In this document: piece by piece, positions 50,940-60,215 of the stretch
How positions within the stretch are numbered: position 1 is the first letter of the stretch
Layout: every line of letters begins with the position of its first letter
Assembly: GCF_030064165.1 (NCBI RefSeq)
Contig: NZ_CP125947.1
Location: forward strand, 4,526,001-4,590,000
Reading direction: 5' to 3'
DNA: 64,000 nucleotides
From: Comamonas resistens
GTDB lineage: Bacteria; Pseudomonadota; Gammaproteobacteria; Burkholderiales; Burkholderiaceae_C
Translations under genes and position numbers: made by a program
Notes under the pieces: model-generated
The model's input: only the letters and a program-made list of their open reading frames with translations
The model's database searches: none
Told to the model about the DNA's origin: nothing

Positions 50940-51704
50940 ATGGAGAACCTGGGCCATCTAGCCCTGCTGCTGGCGGCCGCCTTCACCGCCGGCGCACTCA
51001 ACGCCGTTGCCGGCGGCGGCAGCTTTCTGACCCTGCCGGCACTGGTCTTTACCGGCGTACCGCCCGTGGTCGCCAATGCCACGGGTACCGTGGCCCTGCT
51101 GCCAGGCTATATGGCCGGGGCCTGGGGCTTCAAGGACGATATGCAGTCCCCGCCGGGCCTGTCCATGAAACAGGTGGTGGCGCTGTCCCTGATTGGCGGC
51201 TCCCTGGGCGCGGCCCTGCTGCTGTTCACGCCCGATGCGACCTTCCGCAAGGTCGTGCCCTGGCTGCTGCTGGCCGCCACCGCCATGTTTGCCTTCGGCC
51301 CCCAGTTGCGTGCCTGGGCCGCCGGCAAGAATGCCGAGCACAAGGCCCCATCGCTTGCCAAGGCCGCCGCCGGCATGCTGGCCGTGGCCATCTATGGCGG
51401 CTACTTCAACGGAGGACTGGGCATCTTGCTGTTGGCCCTGTTCTGCCTGCTGGGCCAGACCCAGCTCAATGCCATGAACGGCATGAAAAATCTGGTCTCG
51501 GCCCTGCTGACGGCCATCGCCGTGGCCATCTACGCCGCAGGCGGCATTGTGGAGTGGAAGCTGGCCCTCATCATGATGGTGGCCGCTACCCTGGGCGGCT
51601 ATCTGGGCGCCCGCGTGGCGCGCAAGATTCCCGCGCATATGCTGCGCTGGGGCATTGTGGCCACGGGGCTGGTGATGGCCGGGCTGTTCTTCGTCAAGGG
51701 CTGA
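50940..51704 (+). CDS. TSUP family sulfite/organic anion exporter (TauE/SafE)
   Basis: A 254-residue membrane protein with about eight hydrophobic segments in two related halves. The typical AGALNAVAGGGSFLTLPALVFTGVPPVVANATGTVALLPGY and the second GGYFNGGLGILLLALFCLLGQTQLNAMNGMKNLVSALL motifs are present. It likely exports sulfite, sulfonates or a related anion. ATG at 50940 follows CGGGAGACA. Divergent from a Bug gene. Confidence 0.92.
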   Translation: MENLGHLALLLAAAFTAGALNAVAGGGSFLTLPALVFTGVPPVVANATGTVALLPGYMAGAWGFKDDMQSPPGLSMKQVVALSLIGGSLGAALLLFTPDATFRKVVPWLLLAATAMFAFGPQLRAWAAGKNAEHKAPSLAKAAAGMLAVAIYGGYFNGGLGILLLALFCLLGQTQLNAMNGMKNLVSALLTAIAVAIYAAGGIVEWKLALIMMVAATLGGYLGARVARKIPAHMLRWGIVATGLVMAGLFFVKG

Positions 51705-51721
51705 AGCAGTCGGCTTAAAGC

Positions 51722-51753
51722 AAAAAGCCTTCTCGGTTTGAGAAGGCTTTTTT
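51722..51753. terminator. Bidirectional terminator
   Basis: AAAAAGCCTTCTC / GAGAAGGCTTTTTT with a 5-base loop, between the convergent TSUP and dbpA genes. Confidence 0.9.
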
Positions 51754-51764
51754 ATGAGCACTCA

Positions 51765-51788
51765 ACGCTTGATACACAAGCGCTAGAG
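51765..51788 (+). repeat. Copy B of short dispersed palindrome
   Basis: ACGCTTGATACACAAGCGCT followed by AGAG matches copy A at 18801-18824. It follows a terminator and precedes the dbpA end. Confidence 0.6.
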
Positions 51789-51807
51789 GCCAATTTGATC
51801 AATATTT

Positions 51808-53217
51808 TTAGAGCAGACGCGCCTTCACGGTCTTGCCCTTGACCTTGCCGTTATTGAGCTTGGCGCAGGCTGCCGAGGCAATCTTGCGGTCCACGGCCAC
51901 ATAGGTGGAAAAGTCGTTGACGCTGATCTTGCCGATCTGGTCGCGGCTGTAGCCGAAGTCGGCGCACATGGCGCCCATCACGTCGCCAGCGCGGATCTTT
52001 TCCTTGCGCCCGCCGATGATCTGGATGGTCATCATGGGCGGTAGCAGCTCGCCACCGGCGGCGGGCGTGAGCTCGTCCACGGGGAAGAACTCGGAAGAGC
52101 GGCCCTGCAGCTGTTCGATCTTGCCCACGCTTCCCATCTCGTCCATGGACACCAGATTCAGCGCCAGCCCTTCGGCATCGCCACGGCCCGTACGGCCGAT
52201 ACGGTGGATATGCACCTCGGGGTCGGGCGTGACATCCACATTGATGACTGCCGACAGATCGGCAATATCAAGGCCGCGCGCCGCCACGTCCGTGGCCACG
52301 AGCACGCTGCAGCTCTTGTTGGCAAACTGCACCAGTACCTCGTCGCGCTCGCGCTGCTCCAGCTCGCCGAACAGGGCCAGAGCGCTGAAGCCCTGGGCCT
52401 GCAGCTCGCTCACCACATCGCGGCATTGCTGCTTGGTATTGCAAAAGGCAATCGTCGATTCGGGACGGAAGTGCGCCAGCAACCTGGCCACCGTGCCCAC
52501 TTTTTCTCTAGCGCCGACTTCGTACCAGCGCTGTGCGATCTTGCCTGCGCTGTGCTGGGTCGCGACCTTGACGGTCTGCGGATCGCGCATGAAGCGACTG
52601 GCCAGCGAGGCAATGCCATCGGGGTAGGTGGCCGAGAACAGCAGGGTCTGACGATCCGCCGGGCATTGGCGCACCACGGTTTCGATGTCGCCGAGAAAGC
52701 CCATGTCCAGCATGCGATCGGCCTCGTCCAGCACCAGGGTCTTGAGATTGCCGATGTCGAGCTTGCCGCGTTCCATCAGATCCATCACACGGCCCGGTGT
52801 GCCGACCACGATGTGCGCGCCGTTTTCCAGCGAGGCAATCTGGTTGCGCGAGGGCACGCCGCCATAGACGGTGACGACCTTGATATTGTCCTGGGCGCGC
52901 GCCAGGCGGCGGATTTCGGTGGCAACCTGATCGGCCAGCTCCCGCGTGGGGCACAGCACCAGGGCCTGGACGGCAAACCAGCGCGGATTCAGGCGGTCGA
53001 CCATGGGCAGGCCGAAGGCAGCCGTCTTGCCGCTGCCGGTGCTGGCCTGTGCGATCAGGTCCTTGCCCTGCAGGGTCAGCGGCAGGCTGGCGGCCTGGAT
53101 GGGCGTCATCTGCGCATAGCCGAGCTGCTGGAGGTTGGCCAGCATTTCGGGAGACAGGGGCAGCGCCGAGAAAGCGGTGGAGTCAGAGGCCTTGGCGGCG
53201 CTGGTGGAGGTATTCAT
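51808..53217 (-). CDS. dbpA: ATP-dependent RNA helicase DbpA
   Basis: A 469-residue DEAD-box helicase. The motifs are Q motif, ASTGSGKT, PTRELADQ, GTPGRVMDL, DEADRML, SATYP, and in domain 2 ATDVAARGLD and HRIGRTGR. A C-terminal DbpA RNA-binding domain (MMTIQIIGGRKEKIRAGDVMGAM...VNDFSTYVAVDR) binds hairpin 92 of 23S rRNA. It acts in 50S ribosome assembly. The ATG at 53217 was preferred; an upstream one is at 53226. Confidence 0.96.
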   Translation of the reverse strand: MNTSTSAAKASDSTAFSALPLSPEMLANLQQLGYAQMTPIQAASLPLTLQGKDLIAQASTGSGKTAAFGLPMVDRLNPRWFAVQALVLCPTRELADQVATEIRRLARAQDNIKVVTVYGGVPSRNQIASLENGAHIVVGTPGRVMDLMERGKLDIGNLKTLVLDEADRMLDMGFLGDIETVVRQCPADRQTLLFSATYPDGIASLASRFMRDPQTVKVATQHSAGKIAQRWYEVGAREKVGTVARLLAHFRPESTIAFCNTKQQCRDVVSELQAQGFSALALFGELEQRERDEVLVQFANKSCSVLVATDVAARGLDIADLSAVINVDVTPDPEVHIHRIGRTGRGDAEGLALNLVSMDEMGSVGKIEQLQGRSSEFFPVDELTPAAGGELLPPMMTIQIIGGRKEKIRAGDVMGAMCADFGYSRDQIGKISVNDFSTYVAVDRKIASAACAKLNNGKVKGKTVKARLL

Positions 53218-53373
53218 GGGTCGCAATTATCCGGGGACTGCGAACAGCGAGTTGCCTGAGTGACTATTCACACGGGTTGTCCCTCTCAAGCCCTCTGCAG
53301 CCATGCGCCTAGGCTGGAAAGCACGGCCTTTGCCAATCGCAGGCCGTCATGCCACTCCCAACAGCCAACAAAC

Positions 53374-54705
53374 ATGCACCCTCAACTTGCCCGCAGCTTC
53401 TGCATCATTGCCACCGCCATCTGCTCCCTGAGCACCAGCCCCGCCTGGAGCGCCGAGCTGGACCCGCAACCCATCAAGCCCGAGCTGCAGCGCCTGATCG
53501 GCCAGATGTACCCCGGCATGCGCAGCATCTATGAAGACCTGCATGCCCACCCCGAGCTGGGCTTTCAGGAAACCCGCACCGCCGCCAAGCTGGCTGCCGA
53601 AATGCGCAAGCTGGGCTTTGAAGTCACCGAGGGCATTGGCAAGACCGGCCTGGTCGCCATCTATCGCAATGGCGCGGGCCCCATCGTCATGGTGCGCACC
53701 GAGCTGGACGCCCTGCCCATGGAGGAAAAAACCGGCCTGCCCTATGCGAGCAAGGCCAAGACCCAGTACAACGGCAAGGAGAGCTTTGTCGCCCATAGCT
53801 GCGGCCACGATATGCATATGACAAGCTGGCTGGGCACGGCCCAGGCCCTGCTGGGCCTGAAGAACCAATGGAAAGGGACGCTGATGTTCGTGGCCCAGCC
53901 TTCCGAGGAGACCGTGACCGGAGCCAAGGCCATGCTGGCCGACGGCCTGTTCAAGAAATTCGGCAAACCCGACTATGCGTTTGCGCTGCACACCGGCTCC
54001 ATGCCCTACGGCATGGTCGGTTATGTAGCCGGGCCGGCGACCTCCAATTCGGACTCGCTGGACATCACTTTCCATGGCCGTGGCAGCCATGGCTCCATGC
54101 CGGACAAAGGCATTGACCCCGTGCTCATGGCCTCACGCTTTGTGGTCGATGTGCAGGGCGTGATCAGCCGCGAAAAAGATCCCATGGAGTTCGGCGTGGT
54201 CACCGTGGGCGCCTTCAACTCGGGCAGCGCGGGCAATATCATTCCCGACCAGGCGCGGCTGCTCGGAACGATCCGCAGCTACAAGAGCGAGGTGCGCACA
54301 AAAATGCACGAAGGCATTGAGCGCACGGCCAAGGCCGAAGCCGCCATGTCGGGCGCTCCTGCACCCGAGGTCAAGCTGGTCAAGGGCTCGGATGCCGTGG
54401 TCAATGACGCGGCACTGGTAGGCCGCACGGTCAAGCTGTTCAAGGCCGCGCTCGGCGACCGCAATGTGATCCCCATCTCACCCATCACGGCCAGCGAAGA
54501 TTTCTCGGACTTCATCAATCAGGGCGTGCCATCCATGTTCTACACCCTGGGCGTGTACGACCCCAAGAAGGTGGCCGAGGCCAGTCAGCCCGGTGGCAAG
54601 CCCCTGCCCTTCAATCACTCGCCCTTCTTCGCCCCAGAGCCCGAACCCACGTTCAAGACCGGCGTGGAAACCATGACCCTGGCCGTCATGAACGTGATGC
54701 AGTAA
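53374..54705 (+). CDS. Exported M20 family amidohydrolase
   Basis: A 443-residue metallohydrolase with a signal peptide (SFCIIATAICSLSTSPAWSA). The M20D-type domain has YEDLHAHPELGFQETRTA, AHSCGHDMHMTSWLG, QPSEETVTGAKAML and the lid-domain HGRGSHGSMP. Related to indole-acetyl-amino-acid and hippurate hydrolases, but exported, so it should act on peptides or N-acyl amino acids in the periplasm. It is convergent with the next M20 gene. Confidence 0.92.
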   Translation: MHPQLARSFCIIATAICSLSTSPAWSAELDPQPIKPELQRLIGQMYPGMRSIYEDLHAHPELGFQETRTAAKLAAEMRKLGFEVTEGIGKTGLVAIYRNGAGPIVMVRTELDALPMEEKTGLPYASKAKTQYNGKESFVAHSCGHDMHMTSWLGTAQALLGLKNQWKGTLMFVAQPSEETVTGAKAMLADGLFKKFGKPDYAFALHTGSMPYGMVGYVAGPATSNSDSLDITFHGRGSHGSMPDKGIDPVLMASRFVVDVQGVISREKDPMEFGVVTVGAFNSGSAGNIIPDQARLLGTIRSYKSEVRTKMHEGIERTAKAEAAMSGAPAPEVKLVKGSDAVVNDAALVGRTVKLFKAALGDRNVIPISPITASEDFSDFINQGVPSMFYTLGVYDPKKVAEASQPGGKPLPFNHSPFFAPEPEPTFKTGVETMTLAVMNVMQ

Positions 54706-54735
54706 GCAGCGCCAGCCCCACGACCGGGGCTGCCG

Positions 54736-56517
54736 TCACTGCATCTGCTGCAGATTGCCGATGCGCACCAGCATCTCGGTGAACATCTGCATGTCGGTGC
54801 GCAGATCCGGCAGTTCCTGATACTCCAGCGCATTGTGGGCCGTGTATTTCTTGCCGGGCATGGCGGGGCCGAAGTTGATGGCATTGGGCATGAGCTTGGC
54901 CGTAGTGCTGCCTGCGGTAGGCACGGGTCTGGCGTCCAGCCCCGTGGTGTCGCCAAAGATATTGAGCAAGGTGCTCAGCCACGCGCCCTTGGGATCGCGG
55001 GCCATCCAATTGCCCTGGGTGTACTGCACGCTGACCGGCACCTTGGCCGCCTCGCTCCAGCGGGCAATGCCCTGCTCCACCTCGGTGCGCAGCTGCTCGG
55101 GCGTCTTGCCCCGCGGCATACGCGCATTGGCCGTCACCTCGAGCTTGCCGTCCGCCGACTTGATGAGGTTGGGCGACAGCGTGAGCGGCCCCATGAAATC
55201 ATCGGCATAGGCAATGCCCAGCTGCTTGCCGAAGTAGTCGAGACCAAATACACCATTGATATAGCGCACGGCCTGGCTGTACTGATTGGGCTGCACCAGT
55301 GCTGCGCCCTGTTCGGGCATCAGGCTCTGCTGCAGGAACAGCGCCAGGCGCGGCACGGGATTGACCCCTTCCTCAGGGCGCGAGCCGTGGGCCGAGGCTC
55401 CGGTGACCTTGACCGTGACCACGCCCTCGGCGCGCTGCACCTCGATGGCGAACCGGCCCTGTGCCTCGTGACGACGCACAAACTCATCCTTCTCCATGGA
55501 CAGGCGCTGCGCAATCTGCTCCAGCGCGTCCGTATCGGTGGCAGAGACGGTGGCAGAGGCCGTCTGCGCAATGGAGTTGGCCGAGGCGGCGCCGCTCATG
55601 GCGGTAATGGCAGGCTTGGCGGCATCCACGGCGACATCCGCAAACAAGGCCTTGAGCGCGCCCGTGCCCTTTTCAGCAACCACGGCCGGATACTTGCTGT
55701 CCAGCACGATGTTGTACTGCGGCAGCGAAGTCCTGCTCTGGTAGTACTTCATGGCATCGCCGCCGGTTTCCTCGGTGGTCTCTATCATCAGGCGAATGCT
55801 GCGCGACAGCGGCAGACCGCTGTCCTTGACCGCCTTCATCGCATACAGCACGGTGGCGATGGAACCCTTGTCGTCAATCGTGCCGCGCCCGTAAAGCCGA
55901 TCGCCCACGCGGGTGACCTGGAAAGGATTGATCTGCTTGCCGTCCAGCACCCACTCGGCGGCCACCACCGGCACCACATCGGCATGGGTCAGGATGCCGA
56001 ACTCGGCGGCCTCGCTGGTGCGGCTCGCCGCATTGGCAGGCAGTGTCACCTCAAAGATGCGGTTGTCCACATTGCGAAAGCGCAGCCCGAACTCGGCAGC
56101 CATGGATGCCACGAGCTTGCCGAAGTCCAGGATGGCCGGGCTCTCATGCGGAGGCACCTTAGGGTCACGTACAGTGGGTAGCGCCACCATGCGCTGCAGG
56201 CTTTGCAGCACCGCTGCCTCCTGCGTCAGGCGGTTGTAGACCCCCAGCAACCGGGCGATGTCCGCGAGCTCGCCATCCGATAGCGTCTGGCCACGCGTAT
56301 AGCGCTGCACCGCAGCCGCCACGCCAGGCTCGGCCCTGGCGGCCTGTTGCGCAAAGGTCTTGAAGGATTCTGGCTGGGTCGCAGCGGACGATGCGATCAG
56401 GGCGTCCAGTGCGGGTTTCTTCAAGGTCTGCGCCTGGATGGGCAGACTGACGCCTGCCAGACCGAGAATCAGGCCGGCGGCGATGAGGGGCAAAGAGGGC
56501 TTGCAGGATGGCTTCAT
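54736..56517 (-). CDS. Exported M20 family dipeptidase
   Basis: A 593-residue peptidase with a signal peptide (LIAAGLILGLAGVSLPIQA). After an N-terminal helical extension (~100 residues) comes the M20 catalytic domain: ILTHADVVPV, LYGRGTIDDKGSIAT and IETTEETGGDAM carry the zinc ligands. The lid domain has VTGASAHGSRPEEG. It resembles PepV-type dipeptidases. Convergent and 30 bases from the preceding M20 gene; the two are not closely alike in sequence. Confidence 0.92.
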   Translation of the reverse strand: MKPSCKPSLPLIAAGLILGLAGVSLPIQAQTLKKPALDALIASSAATQPESFKTFAQQAARAEPGVAAAVQRYTRGQTLSDGELADIARLLGVYNRLTQEAAVLQSLQRMVALPTVRDPKVPPHESPAILDFGKLVASMAAEFGLRFRNVDNRIFEVTLPANAASRTSEAAEFGILTHADVVPVVAAEWVLDGKQINPFQVTRVGDRLYGRGTIDDKGSIATVLYAMKAVKDSGLPLSRSIRLMIETTEETGGDAMKYYQSRTSLPQYNIVLDSKYPAVVAEKGTGALKALFADVAVDAAKPAITAMSGAASANSIAQTASATVSATDTDALEQIAQRLSMEKDEFVRRHEAQGRFAIEVQRAEGVVTVKVTGASAHGSRPEEGVNPVPRLALFLQQSLMPEQGAALVQPNQYSQAVRYINGVFGLDYFGKQLGIAYADDFMGPLTLSPNLIKSADGKLEVTANARMPRGKTPEQLRTEVEQGIARWSEAAKVPVSVQYTQGNWMARDPKGAWLSTLLNIFGDTTGLDARPVPTAGSTTAKLMPNAINFGPAMPGKKYTAHNALEYQELPDLRTDMQMFTEMLVRIGNLQQMQ

Positions 56518-56571
56518 GGACAGCTGTTGTTGAAATCGTGGTGACGGATGGGCTCACAGGCGCGACCTTGC

Positions 56572-57018
56572 CTAAGCCTGCGGCTCCATGCGCAGGGGAA
56601 TGGTGACGGGCCCGTCATTGACCAGATGCACCTGCATGTCGGCGGCAAACTCGCCCGTCTGCACCTGCGCATGGGCGGCCCTGGCCTGGTCCACAAAGTA
56701 TTCGTAGAGGCGTCGGCCTTCGTCTGGCGCGGCAGCGGCGGTAAAGCTGGGGCGGTTGCCACCCCTGGTGTCGGCCGCCAGCGTGAACTGGCTGACCACC
56801 AGCAGCCCTCCGCCAACGTCCTGCAGGCTTTTGTTCATCTTGCCGGCCTCGTCGCTGAAGATGCGCAGCTTGAGCATCTTGGCCAGCAGCTTGTCGGCCT
56901 CGGCCTCGGTATCGCCGCGCTCGGCACAGACCAGCGCCAGCAGACCCTGGCCGATCTGGCCGGTAATGCGGCCGTCGACCTCCACGCGCGCCTGCTTGAC
57001 GCGCTGAATCACACTCAT
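56572..57018 (-). CDS. dtd: D-aminoacyl-tRNA deacylase
   Basis: A 148-residue enzyme that removes D-amino acids (and glycine mischarged on tRNA-Ala). The DTD motifs SQFTL and NDGPVT (the cross-subunit Gly-Pro motif) are present, with [16 protein letters not shown] at the N-terminus. It overlaps the preceding CDF gene stop in an ATGATGA arrangement, so the two genes are translationally coupled. Confidence 0.96.
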   Translation of the reverse strand: MSVIQRVKQARVEVDGRITGQIGQGLLALVCAERGDTEAEADKLLAKMLKLRIFSDEAGKMNKSLQDVGGGLLVVSQFTLAADTRGGNRPSFTAAAAPDEGRRLYEYFVDQARAAHAQVQTGEFAADMQVHLVNDGPVTIPLRMEPQA

Positions 57019-57992
57019 CATGTACTCACACCTTCCTTGGCCGCGCTTTGTGCTGCGCCGCTCTGCTCTCCGTCAGCCACTTCGCTGACCGTGTTCATGC
57101 CCATGGGCAGCAGCTCGATGCGGGCATAAAGGCCAGGAACGGCCTCCAGCAAGGCAGCTTCAATCTCCGAGCGCAATTGTGCCGCCCGCTGCACGCTCCA
57201 CTGGCCTGGAACATGCATGTGGAAGTCCACAAAGCTGCGTTCCCCCGCCTGACGGCTGTAGATATTGTCGAAGTCCACCCCTTCGTTGCGCTTGGCATAG
57301 CCGTCCAGCAAAGTGTCTATGCGAAGGCGCTGCGGCGCATCCAGCGCCTGGTCCATCAGGCCCTGCGAGGACTGCCAGACCAGTTGCACGCCCTGCACAC
57401 AGATATGCACGGCCACGGCCAGAGCCACCAGCGCATCCACCCACAGCCACCCCGTCAGGGCCGCAGCCAGCAGGCCGACCACCACGCCCACCGAAGTCCA
57501 GACATCGGTAAGCAGATGCCGCGCATCGCCCTCCAGCGCCATGGAGCGGTATTTGCGCGAGGAGCGCAACATGACCCAGGCCAGCAGGCCGTTAAAGACC
57601 GTGCTGAGCAGCGACAGCAGCAGGCCCCAACTCAGCTGCTCCAGGGGCTGCGGGTTCCACAGCCGCGACAGCGCGGCCCAGGCGATCGCCAGGGCCGCGC
57701 CTATGACCAGCACGCCCTCGAAACCGGCCGAGAAATACTCGGCCTTGTAATGCCCATAAGGGTGTTCGGTGTCCGCCGGCCGTTTGGCCACGGTCACCAT
57801 GGTCAGCGCGAACATGGCACCGGCCAGGTTCACAAAAGATTCCAGCGCATCGGACAGCAGGCCTACCGAGCCGGTCAGCCACCAGGCCAGGGTCTTGAGA
57901 ACGATGGTGAGCAGTGCCACCACCACGGACAGGCGCAGCAAGTTGTGCGGCTGCAACCAGGCCTGTGAATTTGTGTTCGAACCTTTGTTCAT
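57018..57992 (-). CDS. Cation diffusion facilitator family transporter
   Basis: A 324-residue inner-membrane metal/proton antiporter. About six transmembrane segments carry [15 protein letters not shown] (helix 2 metal ligands SDxxxS/D) and [15 protein letters not shown] (helix 5 HxxxD). A C-terminal cytosolic domain with [13 protein letters not shown] follows. The SDALE pattern fits the Fe/Zn-type CDF group. It should export zinc, iron or similar divalent metal. Coupled to dtd. Confidence 0.92.
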   Translation of the reverse strand: MNKGSNTNSQAWLQPHNLLRLSVVVALLTIVLKTLAWWLTGSVGLLSDALESFVNLAGAMFALTMVTVAKRPADTEHPYGHYKAEYFSAGFEGVLVIGAALAIAWAALSRLWNPQPLEQLSWGLLLSLLSTVFNGLLAWVMLRSSRKYRSMALEGDARHLLTDVWTSVGVVVGLLAAALTGWLWVDALVALAVAVHICVQGVQLVWQSSQGLMDQALDAPQRLRIDTLLDGYAKRNEGVDFDNIYSRQAGERSFVDFHMHVPGQWSVQRAAQLRSEIEAALLEAVPGLYARIELLPMGMNTVSEVADGEQSGAAQSAAKEGVST

Positions 57993-58133
57993 ATCAAAAA
58001 ATCATGGATAGAGGACTGCCGACCGCTTGCGGACATACGTCCATTTGCTCGATGTGTCTGGAAGTATCGCGAGATATACGCCACACTCTGTTTGTCTCAA
58101 ACCGTATAAAAATACTCCCAAAGAGGGAGGCTC

Positions 58134-60212
58134 ATGCCCGACACGCTCCAAACGCAGCAACCAGGAGATAAAGATGCAATGCTGCGTCTCATCGCCGACG
58201 CCACACCTGCCATGCTGGCCTATTTTGAGGCCGGCACCCTGCTGTGCCGCTTTGCCAATGCCCGGTATGCCGAATATTTTGGCAAACAGCCGCAGGAGAT
58301 CCTGGGCCTTTCCGTACGCGAGATTGTGGGCGAGCGCATCTGGGAGCAGATCAGCACCTATTTGCAGCGGCTGGAAGAAGGCGTTCTCGAAACCATACGC
58401 TATACCCGGCAGGCACCGGACCACGAGGGACGCAAGCAGCACATGGAAGCCGCGCTGCACCCCCATGTGATCGACGGGACACTGGTAGGTGTGGTGGCCT
58501 TGATCACCGACGTCAGCCACCACCACCTGCTGACCCAGCAGATGCTCGCCAACGAAGAGCGCATGCGCAAGTTTGCAGCCATCACCACCGAGGCCATCGT
58601 GCTGCATCGTGATGGGCTCATTCTGGATGGCAATGATGCACTGGTGCGCATGACCGGCTACAGCATTGACGAGCTGCGCGGCAGTCCCATCCTCGACTAT
58701 GTGGCCCCCCAGTTCCGCCTGAAGGCGCTGCAATACATGCGCAGCGAGCGCGAAGACAGCCTCCAGTCGGCCTTCATCCGCAAGAGCGGCGAGCTGATGC
58801 CCGTGGAAGCCGAGGCCAAGACCATGCCCGGCGAGGGGGACGAATACCGTATCGTGCTGCTGCGCGACATGACGGCCAATATCCAGGCCCGCCAGCACAT
58901 CGACTTTCTGGCCCAGCATGACCAGCTGACGCACCTGCCCAATCGGTCGCATCTGAGCCGGTTGCTGGAAAAAACGCTGACCCAGGCTCGCAGCCAGCAG
59001 ACCAGAGTAGCGGTGCTGAGCCTGGATCTGGACCAGTTCAAGGCCGTCAATGACTCACTGAACCACCGCGCCGGTGATTTGCTGCTGTGCGAGCTTGCAC
59101 AGCGCCTGCGCAACGCCCTGCGCCCGCAGGATCAGGTCGCACGCATAGGCGGCGATGAGTTTGTCGTGCTGCTTGCGGAAAACCCCAGCCTGCTGGAAAC
59201 CGAGGCGCTGGCCACCCTGTTGCGCTCCGTGGCGGAGCAGCCCTATCAGATTGACGGCACGCAGCTGGTGATATCGCTGAGCATGGGCATTGCCATGTTT
59301 CCAAAGGATGGCAACAGCCCCGAAGAGCTGATCAGCAACGCCGAAGCCGCCATGCACATGGCCAAGAACAGGGGCCGCAGCTTTGTGCAGTTCTACACAC
59401 CGGCACTGGAGGGGCGTGCCACGCGCATGCTGATGCAGGAACAGCTGCTGCGCCAGGCTGTGGAGCGCGGCGAATTCGAGCTGCACTACCAGCCGCAGCT
59501 GCATCTGGACAGCGGCGAGCTGGCCGGCTTCGAAGCTCTGGTGCGCTGGAAACATCCGCACCGCGGACTGGTGCATCCCGATGAATTCATTGGCTTTGCC
59601 GAGAATCGGGGCCTAATCGCAGCGATCGACCATTGGGCGCTGCGTGAAGCCTGTCGTCAGGCCCGTGCCTGGCAGGATGCGGGCTACCCTGCCGTGCCTG
59701 TCGCCGTGAACCTGTCGGCCCAGGAGTTTCGCCAACGCGATGTGGTGCAGGAGGTCAGTCAGGCCCTGACCCACGCCGGGCTGGATGCCCGGCTGCTGCA
59801 TATCGAGCTGACCGAGTCCACGCTGATGCAGTCTGGCGGACAGGTGCCAGATGCACTGCACGCGCTCAAGGCCCTGGGCGTGGGACTGGCCATCGATGAC
59901 TTCGGTACCGGCTATTCATCGCTGGCCTATCTGCGCAAGCACCCCATAGACAGGCTCAAGATCGATCGCTCCTTCATCTGCGACCTGCCGCACAACCCCG
60001 ATGCCGCAGCCATCGTCAGCGCCATTGTCCAGATGGGCCACAGCCTGCACCTGGAAATCGTTGCCGAGGGGGTCGAAACCCTAGCCCAAAGAGAGCTTTT
60101 GCAAAACATTGGTTGTGACATGATGCAAGGGTTTCTGGTGTCTGCACCCCTTCCCTGCGAACAGGCGCAACACTGGATGTCGCAACACTGTCACCCTCTG
60201 CAAAGACAATAG
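58134..60212 (+). CDS. PAS-PAS-GGDEF-EAL cyclic-di-GMP protein
   Basis: A 692-residue soluble protein. Two PAS domains (about 15-130 and 140-250) precede a GGDEF domain with intact GGDEF (339-343). An inhibitory RxxD site (330-333) lies five residues before it. The EAL domain has FEALVRW (E467), NLSAQEF, ELTEST, DDFGTGYSS and AEGVET, all catalytic motifs intact. It may act as both c-di-GMP synthase and phosphodiesterase, switched by its PAS inputs. No membrane segment. Confidence 0.95.
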   Translation: MPDTLQTQQPGDKDAMLRLIADATPAMLAYFEAGTLLCRFANARYAEYFGKQPQEILGLSVREIVGERIWEQISTYLQRLEEGVLETIRYTRQAPDHEGRKQHMEAALHPHVIDGTLVGVVALITDVSHHHLLTQQMLANEERMRKFAAITTEAIVLHRDGLILDGNDALVRMTGYSIDELRGSPILDYVAPQFRLKALQYMRSEREDSLQSAFIRKSGELMPVEAEAKTMPGEGDEYRIVLLRDMTANIQARQHIDFLAQHDQLTHLPNRSHLSRLLEKTLTQARSQQTRVAVLSLDLDQFKAVNDSLNHRAGDLLLCELAQRLRNALRPQDQVARIGGDEFVVLLAENPSLLETEALATLLRSVAEQPYQIDGTQLVISLSMGIAMFPKDGNSPEELISNAEAAMHMAKNRGRSFVQFYTPALEGRATRMLMQEQLLRQAVERGEFELHYQPQLHLDSGELAGFEALVRWKHPHRGLVHPDEFIGFAENRGLIAAIDHWALREACRQARAWQDAGYPAVPVAVNLSAQEFRQRDVVQEVSQALTHAGLDARLLHIELTESTLMQSGGQVPDALHALKALGVGLAIDDFGTGYSSLAYLRKHPIDRLKIDRSFICDLPHNPDAAAIVSAIVQMGHSLHLEIVAEGVETLAQRELLQNIGCDMMQGFLVSAPLPCEQAQHWMSQHCHPLQRQ

Positions 60213-60215
60213 TGC

